From Multifurca ochricompacta (Eukaryota; Basidiomycota; Agaricomycetes; Russulales; Russulaceae), in NCBI GenBank assembly GCA_022496185.1, contig WTXG01000029.1:124001-188000 (forward strand): a stretch of 64,000 nt of DNA, written 5' to 3'. Within the stretch, counting starts at the first letter, position 1. Each line of letters starts with the position of its first letter. Made by a program: the position numbers and the translations under genes. Of the stretch, positions 23,901 through 34,890 are shown piece by piece. The notes beneath the pieces are model-generated. The model did no database searches and was not told where the DNA came from. It saw nothing but the letters and a program-made list of their open reading frames with translations.

Positions 23901-24142
23901 TTACTGCGGCAGTTCAATACTGTGGATTTCGAAGTGTGGTCGGGACGATGTGGGAGATGGTGGATATAGATGGGCGTGAAATTGCAGAGAATTTCTACAA
24001 GTCGATGTTCTCTGGGAATGGACAAGGGGTAGGTTATCACTTGAGATCTGCGAAGGCGCTTCGTGATGCTACGCAGAAGATGAGGAGAAAGAAGGGGATG
24101 ACTCTTGAGCGGTGGGTGAATTTTGTTCATTACGGTGCATGA
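20917..24142 (+). CDS. TPR-CHAT protease-like protein G2 (intact)
   Basis: CHAT domains are clan CD cysteine-protease-like folds related to caspases and separase. With TPR repeats they act in bacteria as regulated proteases, and they are expanded in agaricomycetes without a settled role. Exons 20917-20929 (MAQE) and 20997-24142, with a 67-base intron, give 1052 residues (MAQEPSIMELDQ...). Residues 1 to about 600 form TPR-like helix pairs, for example YEEAMTLLESVIASSP and LTEALQDAHSYTSEMANLA. A linker of about 100 residues follows, containing DDGMDPFGRLVVKQQKLLEE. The CHAT domain covers about 770-1040 with the dyad His914 (FVCHG) and Cys956 (AACHT). No signal peptide or membrane segment is seen. 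The ATG at 20917 is preferred because all copies with an intact 5' end share this micro-exon; MELDQ at 21005 is the alternative start. Confidence 0.92.
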
Positions 24143-24423
24143 TCGAGGAGTGCCTTCGTCCTCGGTAAGTTTCTTCAATATGTTTGGGTACGGGCTTTCG
24201 TGCTTACTTGTTTGTGACCATGCCGAGCAGCTTATGGCGAGAGATAGGCGTAGGTACTTTAATATGTGAGCCAGGCTATCACTTCGTGGTAATATATATA
24301 AAGCAGATACCTAAATAGATTAGATCAGGATTCGGACCGGATGGACCACTTAGTTTCTCTTTTATTAGGTAGTCATGTTACCTTTGTTGTTTGCTTAGTG
24401 ACAGGTATTATTCTCATGTTGTA
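24143..24423. other. Short spacer between convergent copies G2 and G4
   Basis: About 280 bases separate the stop of G2 from the truncated 3' edge of G4. It must hold the G2 polyadenylation site. It matches the ends of the G1-G3 spacer. No terminator motif could be assigned. Confidence 0.5.
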
Positions 24424-27171
24424 CCAGCCCTTCCACCACATCAGCCAGTGTCGCATTCTGCCCACAGAGGGTGGCCACCGGCAGCCGCGAATTGAGAGAC
24501 TGTATGATTTCCATCTCTCCAAAAGTGCCCAGTAAGGATTCATCTGAATTAGCCACAAGGAGTAACGAAGGTTTGTACGACATTTTTGGACTGGGTTTGC
24601 GAGATTCGATCAGTGCAGAGAGTGTCGGTGTATATGAAGGGATATATAAATCTGAAAAGTATCGCTTGACACGGTCATTTGATGGGATTGGGCCCATCGC
24701 ATGAAGTGGAAGAGAGCAGAAAATGGAGGTCGGACACCACCAGATTCATGATTGTTCTGGTACACCCAAAGTGTGGAGCCTGTCAACGACTGGTTTGCCG
24801 ACGAGGTTATGAAGGCTCTTGAGTACAGAACGTAAAGCGCGTTCGTATCTGTCTGAATCAAGACCTTCCTTTCGTGCGACCACTAGGCAATCTCTTAATT
24901 CATTTGCACGGCAATAGAAATCGTTAGTTGTAGGGATATAGGAGGGGGAAGAGTTGTAAAGGAGAATAAGGATGTCAGAACGCCACTTGCTATGGTTGAT
25001 AATGACGACTGGCCCATGTGAAGCAGCAATACGAATATTTTCGAATGATGGCGTCTTGAGAAAGCCTCCAAACCCTGGTAATTCTTGGATCTCCGATGCG
25101 AGGACATCTCGTTCCTCCAGAAGCTTCTGTTGCTTCACAACCACATCAGGAAAATTACATTTGCTAGAATGACTAGAATGACGAGAGATGCCCTGGTAGA
25201 CTGTCTATTATGGTAAACATTACTGTTATGGGTAGTCTATCAGGGCATTTCTAGTCATTCTAGTCATGCTAGAAGATGTAATTTTCCTGATGCAGACGGA
25301 TGACCAAATGGGTTCATCCCATCATCAACCTGTGATCCACCATCACTGATCTCTATAGTCCCATTCAGCATGAGGGACATGGTGAGTGACTCGAGGTCCT
25401 TGTCAATTGTTGTGAATTTCTCTGCTAGAGGTGAATTGACCTCAGAAAGGTGATCCTTCAAGTTGCGAAGACCAAACATTTCAGACCATAGTAAGGCCCT
25501 CCCTCGTTCTAGAGTCTAAATAGCCTGACTAAATTGGCTCATGTCGATCTGAAAAGACGCGTAGTCCAGCGGCATATTGTCACCAATCTCTTGGATTGCA
25601 ACCAGTCAAGCATGCTGTATTTGTAAGGTCAGCGCAGAGACCAATGAGCTCTGTATTAATGACATGGCCTTCTTATATGCAACAGAGACAGATGAATGTC
25701 TGGCCATTCGAGCAAGGGATGCCCAGGCGCATGAAAAAGCAAATCGGTCAGGTACCTTTGCGAATTTGTCATTGACATCCAAAGAAATTAGCTCAATGAT
25801 TTCATGCAATTTTTGTCTGCAATCAAGCAACTCAAAGCATTTGGATAAAGACACAAAAAGTTGTTGTATTTGAATGAAGTGGAATGGCCGGGCGCTTTTC
25901 ATCTCGAGAAAACCATGGTGCACAGTAATCTACTCGGACTCGTCAAGGTATTCCATCATATTCAAAAATTCAAGCGCAGCATAGAGGTCAAATGGATGAC
26001 TTGGGTCACTTGAAAGAATTAACATTCGGCAATATTTCATAACCTCTTCAAGGTCTTTCATATCGTTGGTGCAAGAGAACTTGGTATCACACCAATTTAC
26101 AAGACGCTCGAGGTACCTTTTATGATCGGGGTTCCCTGGAGTAATCTTGGAGATTATTTTGCGAAGATTATAGATTTTCTCCTCTTCCACCGTCATCGGA
26201 TACGCCGCCCGAACAGCATCAACTTTGACAATTTGTTCTAGAAATGTGCTGTGAGCTGACGATGAGGCAAGGCTAACCATTTTGGAAGTATATGAATGTG
26301 ATTCTTAAAAGGCTTCTGTGAGACCGAATTTATTGAAGCACATCTCAGCAAGGAATACCATCTCATCGGTAACTCTGCCAAAGGTCATTGTCAAGAGAAG
26401 AAGAGCCGAGTAAGGTACAACAATGGGAAATCGCCTCCTAAATATAATGGGTCTGGATAGAGGCTAGCCCGAACGCGCGCAAGAATCGTGGCAACTGCCC
26501 CAATCCGAGTTTGACTGGAGGGTCATTGCCTCCTCGTAATCATAATTTAAATAAATTGTCCTAAATCGAATTACAAGGGAAGCGGCCAGTCCGAGAGAGA
26601 CTAGGTGCAAGCCTGCAGGCAGATCTTCAGCGCATCCCGCAGGCATTGAATGACTTCATCTAACGGCTGTACGTGCTTCCCTTGACTAAATATTTCCATT
26701 ATAGCCCCAGCGAGGGCAACAATGGCGATGGCGCCAGTTGAATAGTGTGCTGGCTTATTTGAGGTGAGGAGTTCTCGGCATAAGGTCACCAATTCCTCAA
26801 TATCATGCGTCCACCCACTTCCAGCTCGACTTGAATACGCAACGCCTGAACAAGCAATGTTGCGTGACATTGTGCGGGACCTCAAAGGTATCAAGGGGTA
26901 GTCCTCGGAGATGATGAAGGTATTCAGTCGCACACTTGACATCTTCAGGTTGCTTAAATCTGAAGAAGGGAAGGTACGAGTTGAAAGAAGATTTGAACCA
27001 CATTTAGGTAGAATCCCCAGGAAGGTGGAAGAAAGATAGCTTCGGTGTAATGAAGAATGGATTTGTCGAGATCTTCCTTCTGTTTTGATAGCTGAAAGCG
27101 TTTGAATCGCGATGTAGCCAGAAGACGAGTGAGGCAGTTGTAAGCGGGATGAGATCGAGGGATCCTTGAGA
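24424..27171 (-). pseudogene. TPR-CHAT copy G4, truncated and decayed
   Basis: Convergent partner of G2. It has the same 3' breakpoint as G3, just after VVEGL, so the catalytic dyad is absent. Many stops and frame changes of various sizes occur. The 5' end has lost the micro-exon, intron and MELDQIITSH start through a deletion joining GATCCTTGAGAG to AATAAATGGAG near 27171. A palindromic MITE interrupts the linker region at 25144-25292. Recognisable TPR-side pieces include GFLEMKSARPFHFIQIQQL and FLPPSWGFYLNVVQIF. This is the most decayed copy. Confidence 0.88.
25144..25292. mobile_element. 149-base palindromic MITE in G4
   Basis: The ends are inverted repeats (CATCAGGAAAATTACAT against ATGTAATTTTCCTGATG). 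The pairing continues inward through CTAG and ATGACTAGAATGAC blocks and a CCCTG(A/G)TAGAC block, making a near-complete hairpin. It is absent from the same place in the other CHAT copies. The target duplication is unclear: only CA is shared at the borders. Confidence 0.8.
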
Positions 27172-27920
27172 GAATAAATGGAGAAAAAGGTTGTGGGTGC
27201 TGGAGAACGGCGAAGGCCACACCTATAATACATGTTTTTAAAGGGCATGAGGATAGAGCATGAGGACAGAACGAGACAACGGACTCATTGAGTTTGTGTT
27301 CCCCGGCCCATCAATCCGGTACCTTGGGGTCTTAGTATTTTTAGGGGTGTACTCGCAGAACTGCTAGTGCATCATACAGTTAATAAACTTGAAGCTCTGC
27401 GGAAGAGGTAGCAAGCAATAGGACATGTTGACAAAAGGGGTAGTGATAGAGCTGAAAAGTCAATTTGAATGGCGAACTGTGCACTGGTGAGCAAGATGAG
27501 CTCGAGCGGGACAGGGAAAAGTGGTGCCAGACTTTGTTGCCAATGCCTTTGTAACTGACTTGAGGTTGGCGAGACACAGGTCACTTTGGCAACAAAAGAC
27601 CACTACTGATCCCCGCCCCCTTTGACCATTATAAACGACCCTTGTAGCTATCACGAATAGCAGAGCAAAATTGCGTGAGAAGAGGCCATATCTCAAGCTC
27701 AAGAAGAAGAAAAAGGGAGGGCGGCTGAAAAACTAACTATCCAATCCACCGCGAGGCAAAAAGCCAAGGGCCAAGACTTCATCGCCTCGCACGGGCAGTG
27801 CTCACCCATAAAAGGAAAGATGGCTTTATAATACTACATTACTGCAGAGAGCTCCACTCCATCCTTCCCTCCTCTTCCTCCTCCTCCACTACCTCTCCTC
27901 TCTGACTCTCACCACGAGCC
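27172..27920. other. Remnant of the G4 upstream block and 5' region of the F-box-like gene
   Basis: The left part, to about 27660, is the reverse-orientation CHAT upstream block, shortened relative to G1 and G2. The right part includes a CCTCTTCCTCCTCCTCC pyrimidine tract just before the F-box ATG, common in fungal core promoters. Confidence 0.5.
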
Positions 27921-29147
27921 ATGACAATTATCCCGCCAGAGCTAATTGCAGAAATCATTTCGGAGGTTCACACACCGTCCGATCTTCTACAGCTTCGTTT
28001 GGTCAACTCTATGATGAACACTCTCGCTACTCCTCTCGCGTTTCAATCCATTCGCGTTATAAACAAAGATCGGAGTGTAAATCGCTTCAGACGCATCGCG
28101 GCCCACAAAAAATTCGCTCAACTTGTTCACCAAGTCATCTATCAGTATGAGGAAGCAGATCCCAGTACGCACTGGAGCACTATTGGCGTATTCTTCTTCT
28201 CACTAACACATATATTCGTACATCCATAATCAGGTGATCCTATCGGCCCACACACTCTGCGAGGACTCGATCCGACATCTTTTGTGGAGGCGCTTCTACT
28301 TCTTTCGCAGCTTCCTGCTTTGGATTCTTTGATCCTGAAATTCAGGGTGAATGATGACCCTTTCAAGATAGATGACAATGCCAATCCGGATGACATGACT
28401 TTCCCCCCCGAAGTCGTTCTTCAATTTCTCATTTTTAGGGCCCTGGCTGAAAATGAGCAGGGGCTTCCCTCCCCTTTAAAATCATTGGTTGTAGATAATC
28501 TTTTGCCCCTACCCCACCCGTATCTCGGGTCACCAACCATCCTTGGACTCCTTAGCACACTGACCCACCTAACTATCAACACGACAGCTCACTGCGCAGC
28601 TTTTCCAATGATAAATCCTCAATTACCATGGCCACCGTCGTATCATCTTTTTCAAAAGGAGGCGTTGTCCTCGTCCTTAGTATCTCTGCAGTTGCATCAC
28701 GTCCACGTGCGATCTGCCGATATGCTCATCCCGATATCAGAAGTTCATCTACCACGCCTGGCACATCTCTCGCTTCAAAAAATTTACTTTAGCGGGCAAG
28801 GTGAAGTGGAAAACTTCATTGCCCGCCATGGCAGGACTCTTATCGGGTTGAAACTCTTCGTTTGCCCTCTGGCTTTGACCACCGAGGAAAATTCTGTTCG
28901 GCGACCCACGCGTTTCAGACGGTGGTCGCAAGTCTGGGAACGCCTCAATAATGAACTGAAGGTTCTGAAAGAGTTGACCGTATCAGAGCGACTTGATTCA
29001 AACGGTATTGAGGACGCGGGCTCTATGGGCTGGTATGTACACGATTGTTACCGCTGCAAAGCGGTTAGCCTCTCCAAAGCGGATACGACGGAAGATGATA
29101 CTGTACTGAAACGTTTTAAGGATGTTGTAGCCTCGAGATCAGGGTGA
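27921..29147 (+). CDS. F-box-like protein
   Basis: The N-terminus reads MTIIPPELIAEIISEVHTP followed by LLQLRLVNSMMNTLATPLAF, the fungal F-box-like pattern that binds Skp1 in SCF ubiquitin ligases. One short intron near 28174-28233 ends in CAG. Its donor is uncertain: the phase fits a GC donor after ATTG, and the protein then continues GDPIGPHTLRGLDP. The rest is leucine-rich (LLLSQLPALDSLILKF; LGLLSTLTHLTINTTAH; LPRLAHLSLQKIYFSG), consistent with an irregular LRR substrate-binding part. TGA at 29145-29147. Large lineage-specific F-box sets are normal in mushrooms; the target is unknown. Confidence 0.75.
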
Positions 29148-29258
29148 TAAGGTAGTCGTAGTCGTAGTTAATAGTAAATTGTATTTCTCAGCAGTTAGAG
29201 CCGCAACAGGCCCTGCCATGTGGCACGTGGACCTGGCAATTTTTGACCTTTGACGATC

Positions 29259-31236
29259 ATGACTTTTCTCCTCAACAACTCCAACCTCAACTTCAACTAC
29301 TTGAGCTCGCACAGGACCCAACTTTTACTCACCGCAGCGGCTACAGCATTTACGACTTATTCTCTTCTCTCTATCTATCAATCTCGTTCTCGCAGGAAGC
29401 GTCGTGCCGAACTTGCCGACGATATAAAACGTTCCCTGGCATCAGGAACCACCTCAACTTTCGTACAGCCCTCCCCATCGTCATTATTACACCCTAAGAT
29501 CGCATCCGCATCGTCGTCAGTGTCCCCTCCAGATATCGAATATACGGAGGAACTCGTACGCGAACAGCTTGCTCGTAATTATGCATTCCTTGGTGAAGGT
29601 GTCACGCGCGTGCGCCAATCGTCCGTTGTCATTGTTGGCTGCGGTGGTGTCGGGAGTTGGGTCGCAGTCATGCTTGCCCGCTCGGGAATAGCGCGTCTAC
29701 GTCTCATCGATTTTGACTATGTCACCCTTTCCTCTCTGAACCGCCATGCGTCCGCCACGCTCGCGGATGTCGGTACCCCCAAGGTACAATGCGTCGCACG
29801 AGCATTACGTGCTATCGCCCCTTTTGTTCAGGTCGATCCGCGTGTGGAGCTTTGGCGTGGTGGTGCGGAGGGTGCGAGTCTCCTCGAGGGCGCAGATTGG
29901 GTCATCGGTATGTGTGTGTTGTGTGTTTACTTGTTTTTCTCATCGTATCGCGGACGAATCACACTTACAATGCGTCGTGTCGTGTCGTGCCGCGTCGCCT
30001 TTTTTTCTTTTTCTTTTTTCTTTCACTTCCCACCCCCCCCTTACCCTCTCCCCATCGGTAACTGACACATTGATGAAGATGCGATCGATAATATCGGTAC
30101 CAAAGTCGAGCTGCTTGCGTACTGTGTGCAGAATAATATCAAAGTGTTCTCTTCGATGGGAGCAGGACCAAATCCGACCCTACGCGAATCCAAATCGCGG
30201 ACATCTCCGCGACTCACTACGACCCCCTTGCACGCGCCGTGCGTCAACGCTTACGGGCGATCCTCTCTAGATCCTCTCGGTCTTCTCCGTCGACACACCT
30301 TTCAGATACAGATACAGATGCAAACCCAGACGCAAACCCAGACGCAGACGTAGAGGTAGACCCAGATGTCAATTCTTCCCAGTCCACCACACGTGAATAC
30401 GCGATCCCGGTGGTCTACTCGACCGAAGTGCCCAGCGACGTTGCGCTTCTCCCGCTCTCTGACTCGGAACTGGCCCAGGGTGCGGTGGATGAGCTCGCGC
30501 CGTTTCGCGATTTCCGTGTACGCATCTTACCCGTGCTCGGTCCGCTCCCGGCACTCTTCGGTCTGCATATCGCGACGTACGTGTTGTGTGAGCTCGCGGG
30601 ACGTCCACTGGAACGACCTTTGCCCGTGCGACATCGTAAGAAACTGTACGAACGCATGTGGAAGGACTTGCTTCATCGCGAGTCGCGCATCGCTCGCAAA
30701 CAAATCAAGTAGGCACCTACATGTTTGGGGTTTTTTCCCCCCCGTCGTCGTGTACGACTGATCACATCATATCTTGCTTCCCTCCCCCCCCCTTTTTTTT
30801 TTTTTTGCACAGTACGCTTCCGTTGACGATCTCGGACATTTCGTTACTGTATGACGACTTTGCACTCGGACGATCGATTGTACCGCCCCACGTAGCGTGT
30901 GTACGACCCGCGCTCGTGCGCTGGGATCCCCGGGCGCCGCTCAGTCTGGAGAACTGTGTCGTTGCGGAGAGGAAGGAGGCAGAGCGTGCGGTGAAACGTG
31001 TCTTCGCAGTACAGGAGCAGGGAAGTGTCGAGATGGACAAGGATAACGCCTCGTCGCTGGCCGTGGACCTCCCACAAGACTATGTCGATGCTCTCGGGGA
31101 GCTAATCGATAGCGCTTTGCTTGGGACAGGCATTGCAGTCAGTAGCCCTGAGCAGGTGTGGGGTGTCGAAGCTGCTAGAGTCGCGCAAGCTCGCATCAAA
31201 GAGGCGCGGCGGTTCCGCGAGTGGGCATTGCACTAG
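29259..31236 (+). CDS. TCD1: tRNA threonylcarbamoyladenosine dehydratase (Tcd1/Tcd2/TcdA type), apparent frameshift
   Basis: ATP-dependent E1-like enzyme that cyclises t6A to ct6A at tRNA position 37; the yeast proteins sit in the mitochondrial outer membrane. Seen: an N-terminal hydrophobic segment (LLLTAAATAFTTYSLLSIY), then the ThiF-type nucleotide site VVIVGCGGVGSWVAVMLARSG, LIDFDYVTLSSLNRHA, and after an intron (29908-30078) DAIDNIGTKVELLAYC and SSMGAG. The next family block, DPTRIQIADISATHYDPLARA, is one base out of frame near 30165-30175. Restoring one base would give the usual spacing. After the last intron (acceptor near 30812) the protein continues TLPLTISDISLLYDDF and ends REWALH. 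An acidic, low-complexity DADANPD insert is present. The first ATG is at 29259. Confidence 0.88.
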
Positions 31237-31350
31237 CATCAGGAATTCGACTATATACATACACACAAACGACAAGGCAAGTCCTCGTTTTCAACATGAA
31301 AAGGGGAGGGAGGGGGAAGGCGAGCATCACTGTAGACTATCGTATCGTTA

Positions 31351-32546
31351 TCACATGAGATGTAATGATTGGTTGACCTCCTCTTCGATGCCAAGTTCGA
31401 CTCGGAAAACGGTGCGGTTGAATGCAAACAAGGTAAGGCCCATCCGGTCTCGAATACGGGATTCCCAGCCATCGGGAAGACGTTCCTCGGTCAGGAAGGT
31501 ATAAATGTCGTCCATGCGCCCGCCAAAGATAGTCAACAGCGTCGAGGCGCTGTTGATTGAAGGAAAGAGAAAAAGGTTAGCAGAGGCATCTAAAAAAGAC
31601 AAGGGCGATAGCCAGGAAAAGGACGAACTTGGAGGAGCCAAACATCTTGTGTCCGGTATCTTGAGAATATTGCCCGTTATCGGCCTGGGCTTCTCGACGA
31701 CGCTGACCAAGGCGCCGGGAGAGGTCACGTGGTGTAAGAGTGCGGTTGAGGTCGAAATCTGTAGTCGCTTTTGCGACTTGTGCAGCGACGTGGAAATAGG
31801 GTGAGTCCTTTGGCGGGAGAGGATCCCTCAACTCGTCGTCGAGGGATGCCAGTTTCTTCTTTGGTGGTGGACCAGTAGCCGACTTGATTAAAGCTGCCAC
31901 CAAGTCGGCATCGGGCAATCCTTGGTGAATCTGCAAGAACGTATCGCGCCCTGTAAAGGGTGTCTAACTCATTGTTTTTGTTGGTCGTTGGGGCCAACTT
32001 ACGGACGAGGGAGGCGTCATGCTCGATGCCGTTGTGTACGTCGATGTCGGCGAGGTCGAACCGTCCAGTACGGTAGGAACGTTTCAGAATCCTGGCGATA
32101 AAGCGTGGCACGAAGAGGGAGAATGTTGGAGAAAAGTTGTAAGTGGAGCGGACGTGGTCTGACAGCTCGCGGAAGGAGATGTCACGCCCGTCGCGGGAAA
32201 TTATCCCTATCGGGGAAAGTGGAGGGGTGCGCATGAGCTAGCGTCGATCGAACCATATGTATGCGACCAAAAAAAACGAAAACGAACCGTGGTTGGCCAA
32301 GGTATTGAGTCCAGGGCAGGAGCAGCGGCTGTCGCCTTCACTAGGGGGAGTGTACTTGGGCCAGACGCCACCTTCGCCTGGACTTCCTTTGGGCGTCACG
32401 CTACCAATCTTGCGCTTGAAGGTGAAGGTGTTGACGATGGCGAGGGAAAAGTCCCAGAAGAGCAAACTGGCGAAGAAGACGGCTTCGAACAGTCTCGAGA
32501 AGATGCCACGACCGATGCGACGGAGAGCGGTGATGATGAAGGCCAT
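31351..32546 (-). CDS. Chloroperoxidase-family heme-thiolate peroxidase/peroxygenase-like protein
   Basis: Heme-thiolate (PF01328-type) proteins use H2O2 to halogenate or oxygenate substrates. The start MAFIITALRRIGRG is followed by a hydrophobic anchor (AVFFASLLFWDFSLAIVNTF), so it is probably membrane bound or secreted. The proximal heme cysteine lies in RCSCPGLNTLANHG, where the usual PCP is SCP. After an intron come IISRDGRDISFREL and the conserved acid-base region GIEHDASLVRRD. Later exons carry KDSPYFHVAAQVAKATTDFDLNRT and end EEEVNQSLHLM. Introns lie at about 32200-32268, 31930-32005 and 31580-31670. No lesion seen. Whether it halogenates or oxygenates cannot be told. Confidence 0.85.
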
Positions 32547-32599
32547 GAGGGAGAGAAGTGAAGAAGAGTGAAGAGGAGTGAGTGTGAGAGTAAGAGTTA

Positions 32600-33099
32600 G
32601 TTGATTTTGATTTATGCTTTTCTATTGCTTTGTTTCTCGCTTGTCAAAGCTTGTCAAAGTAACCTGAAGCTGAAGGGAATTTACTACTTTTAGTTACAGT
32701 GGCTACAGTCACGCCGGATGCTTCGCTCGTCGAACTCGTGACTGAGCCTCGAGGACGACGCCTGTCAATTATATTAAACTGAATAGTCCGATTCTCATTT
32801 TATTTCTTAAGACTCACTCACATCGCATCTGTCAACGATTCGCTCTGAAATCGCAATTGCAAAATTGTTAGTTAAGTTGTTGGGGGAATAAGAAAGAGAA
32901 GAGAAAGATAACGGAACGGAAATAAGACGAAACGAAGGATGGAAGAACATGTCAAGTGTCAAGCTATATATGGCAACTGCCGGCCCGTATATTCCGCTTT
33001 TCGTAAACGTATATATAGTTTATTATATAGTATATACTATAAACTATATATATTGTATATAGCATATGTCATATAGTTATATACAATTCTCTTGATGTA
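32600..33099. other. Intergenic, AT-rich
   Basis: Contains an AT-rich run of alternating TATATA and ACTATA near 33008-33085. It lies upstream of the minus-strand peroxidase gene and downstream of the next minus-strand gene. No coding signal. Confidence 0.5.
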
Positions 33100-34315
33100 C
33101 TAAGATCGGTGCAAAAATGAGAAAAGCCTCTGTCCAGGGGGCCGATACAGTATAGGATTCGGATTCGTTTCAGGCGGAGGTGGCAATCTTGTGCGAGTCT
33201 CAGCTATAAGCCGGGCTTGAAGATTCTCTCGAGGTGCTGTAGGCTCATTCGACCTCGGCGGTGAAGACGTGCGAGAGGGACTAGGCAAACGTGGAAGGGG
33301 GCCACTCGGTGAACCGGAAACGTAAAACATTCGGTTGAACAATCGTCTATGGGGATGGCGTGCAGGCCGCGGAGGTGGTGGTGTGCGCGAAGAGCTATGG
33401 ACGATCCGGCAGTAACGGACTGGGAACTTGCCGCTCGGCGCAATAAGGAAGAGGAAGAAGATCCGGAGGTAGGGGTAGGGCGAGCGTTGAGCGGACGCGA
33501 AGGTGATTCTGGCGTTGTGGCTGATCCCGATAGAGGTAACGACGGCGTCGGAGGTAGACGAGTTCGAGTGTCGGAAAGTGTGGAGGGAAGATCAGACGAA
33601 CTGTGAACCAGATTTGACCTTGTCGCCCGATTCCGTGGGCTCCTCGCGAGACCGTTCACAAACCCTCCCATGCGCTCCCTCTCCTGCATCTCATCAACCA
33701 GACCGACCAGCTCATCCACCATTCTCTTAAAATCTCCACTGCGCCGTTCCATCGCCCCAATCTCGTTTCGGATCCGCGCGAACATATCGTCCATCTGGGA
33801 GGGCGTGTCCGTCACCTCCTCTTTTGTCCGGCAATATCGGTGCCACTCCTCTACATGGATACGCCGCGTGATCTCGCCAGGGCTGATGCGCTCGCGAAAT
33901 GCGAATATGCTATTCGCATAGCTTGAAGCGGAGGTACGTCATCGCTTCGTACCGCGACTTCGCACGCCACGAGGATCGACGAGAGCGTCTAGGTGGATCG
34001 GTGGGTGGATGGATGGATGGATGATGAATCTTTTGTGTCAGAGGTTTGGGGAATTAAAAAAAAGATCGTTACGGAGAGCCACACCTTCAGCTCAAAGTAT
34101 AGGTGATTCCGGACTTTTTGCAATAAAAAGGTGCGAAACGGATAGTAATCGGGGTGCTCCACTGATCCAAACTCCTTCCATTCGGCAATGCGGAAGCGGA
34201 GATATTGTAACTCGCGTTCCCATTCTTTGAGACGGGCCTTCAACAGGACACCACCCTTTCGATGAAGTTCGCCGCCGTAAAGGCCAAGGTAACTGGAACG
34301 GGGAAAGAAGGACAT
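33100..34315 (-). CDS. Unrecognised fungal protein with coiled-coil segments
   Basis: The family was not recognised. The likely ATG is at 34315 (MSFFPRSSYLGLYGGELHRK), followed by basic and acidic helices (KARLKEWERELQYLRFRIAEW) and HPDYYPFRTFLLQKVRNHLYFELK up to a splice donor. The second exon reads ANSIFAFRERISPGEITRRI and TDTPSQMDDMFARIRNEIGAM with a heptad-like run to about 33660. A Ser/Pro/Thr-rich low-complexity tail follows, ending LYRPPGQRLFSFLHRS. A frame change near 33350-33420 needs either a small intron or a one-base error. The helical part could mediate dimerisation; no catalytic motif is visible. Confidence 0.6.
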
Positions 34316-34890
34316 CTTGAGGATACGGTTGGGAGACCGCACCCACTTCGATAGTCATAGGGAAGTTTCGGGCTCAACTGAGAGTGAGCCAGAGTACAGT
34401 TATCAGTCCAGTTCATAATGTGTGAGGCCAGGAGTAGCCGTGGTCAAGACCAGACAACCCATCATGGATTGGGCGGGTCACGGGCACAATTCGTGCTAAG
34501 CGCTAAGCGACATTCCGCACCTCCCGCACCCCTACAGTACAAAAGTGCAACTGGTGGACAGATCCGAATCCTCATCTTCCGTGCTATGCTACATATTTTA
34601 TCTGTTAAGTTAAATCCTGACACAAGTGCGTCATGCACTGCGCTGCGTTATCCGCTGCAAGCATGCTGAAGGCTGTGGTACCAGAGCGATTTGAACGACG
34701 AGGTCATCCAGGCCGGCCCAACCACCACCACTGCAGGCACTTTACAATAAATAAAAATCAATTCAGATTCCAGGGTTGACCCCCATATATTGTAAGATGC
34801 CCACTGTGAGACTACAGACGGACGATAAGTCCAAACCCCCGTGTCCAATCATATTAACTACTTACCGAGAACGACAAAAGCACTCGTCGA
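34316..34890. other. Intergenic region between unknown gene and G5
   Basis: No gene or known element recognised. The downstream flank of G5 here does not match the G1/G2 flanks beyond about 30 bases past the stop. Confidence 0.4.

Noticed and set aside
29250..29258. Tcd start at MTIMTF
   Set aside because: The first codon is TTG; the first ATG is at 29259 and leaves the hydrophobic segment intact.
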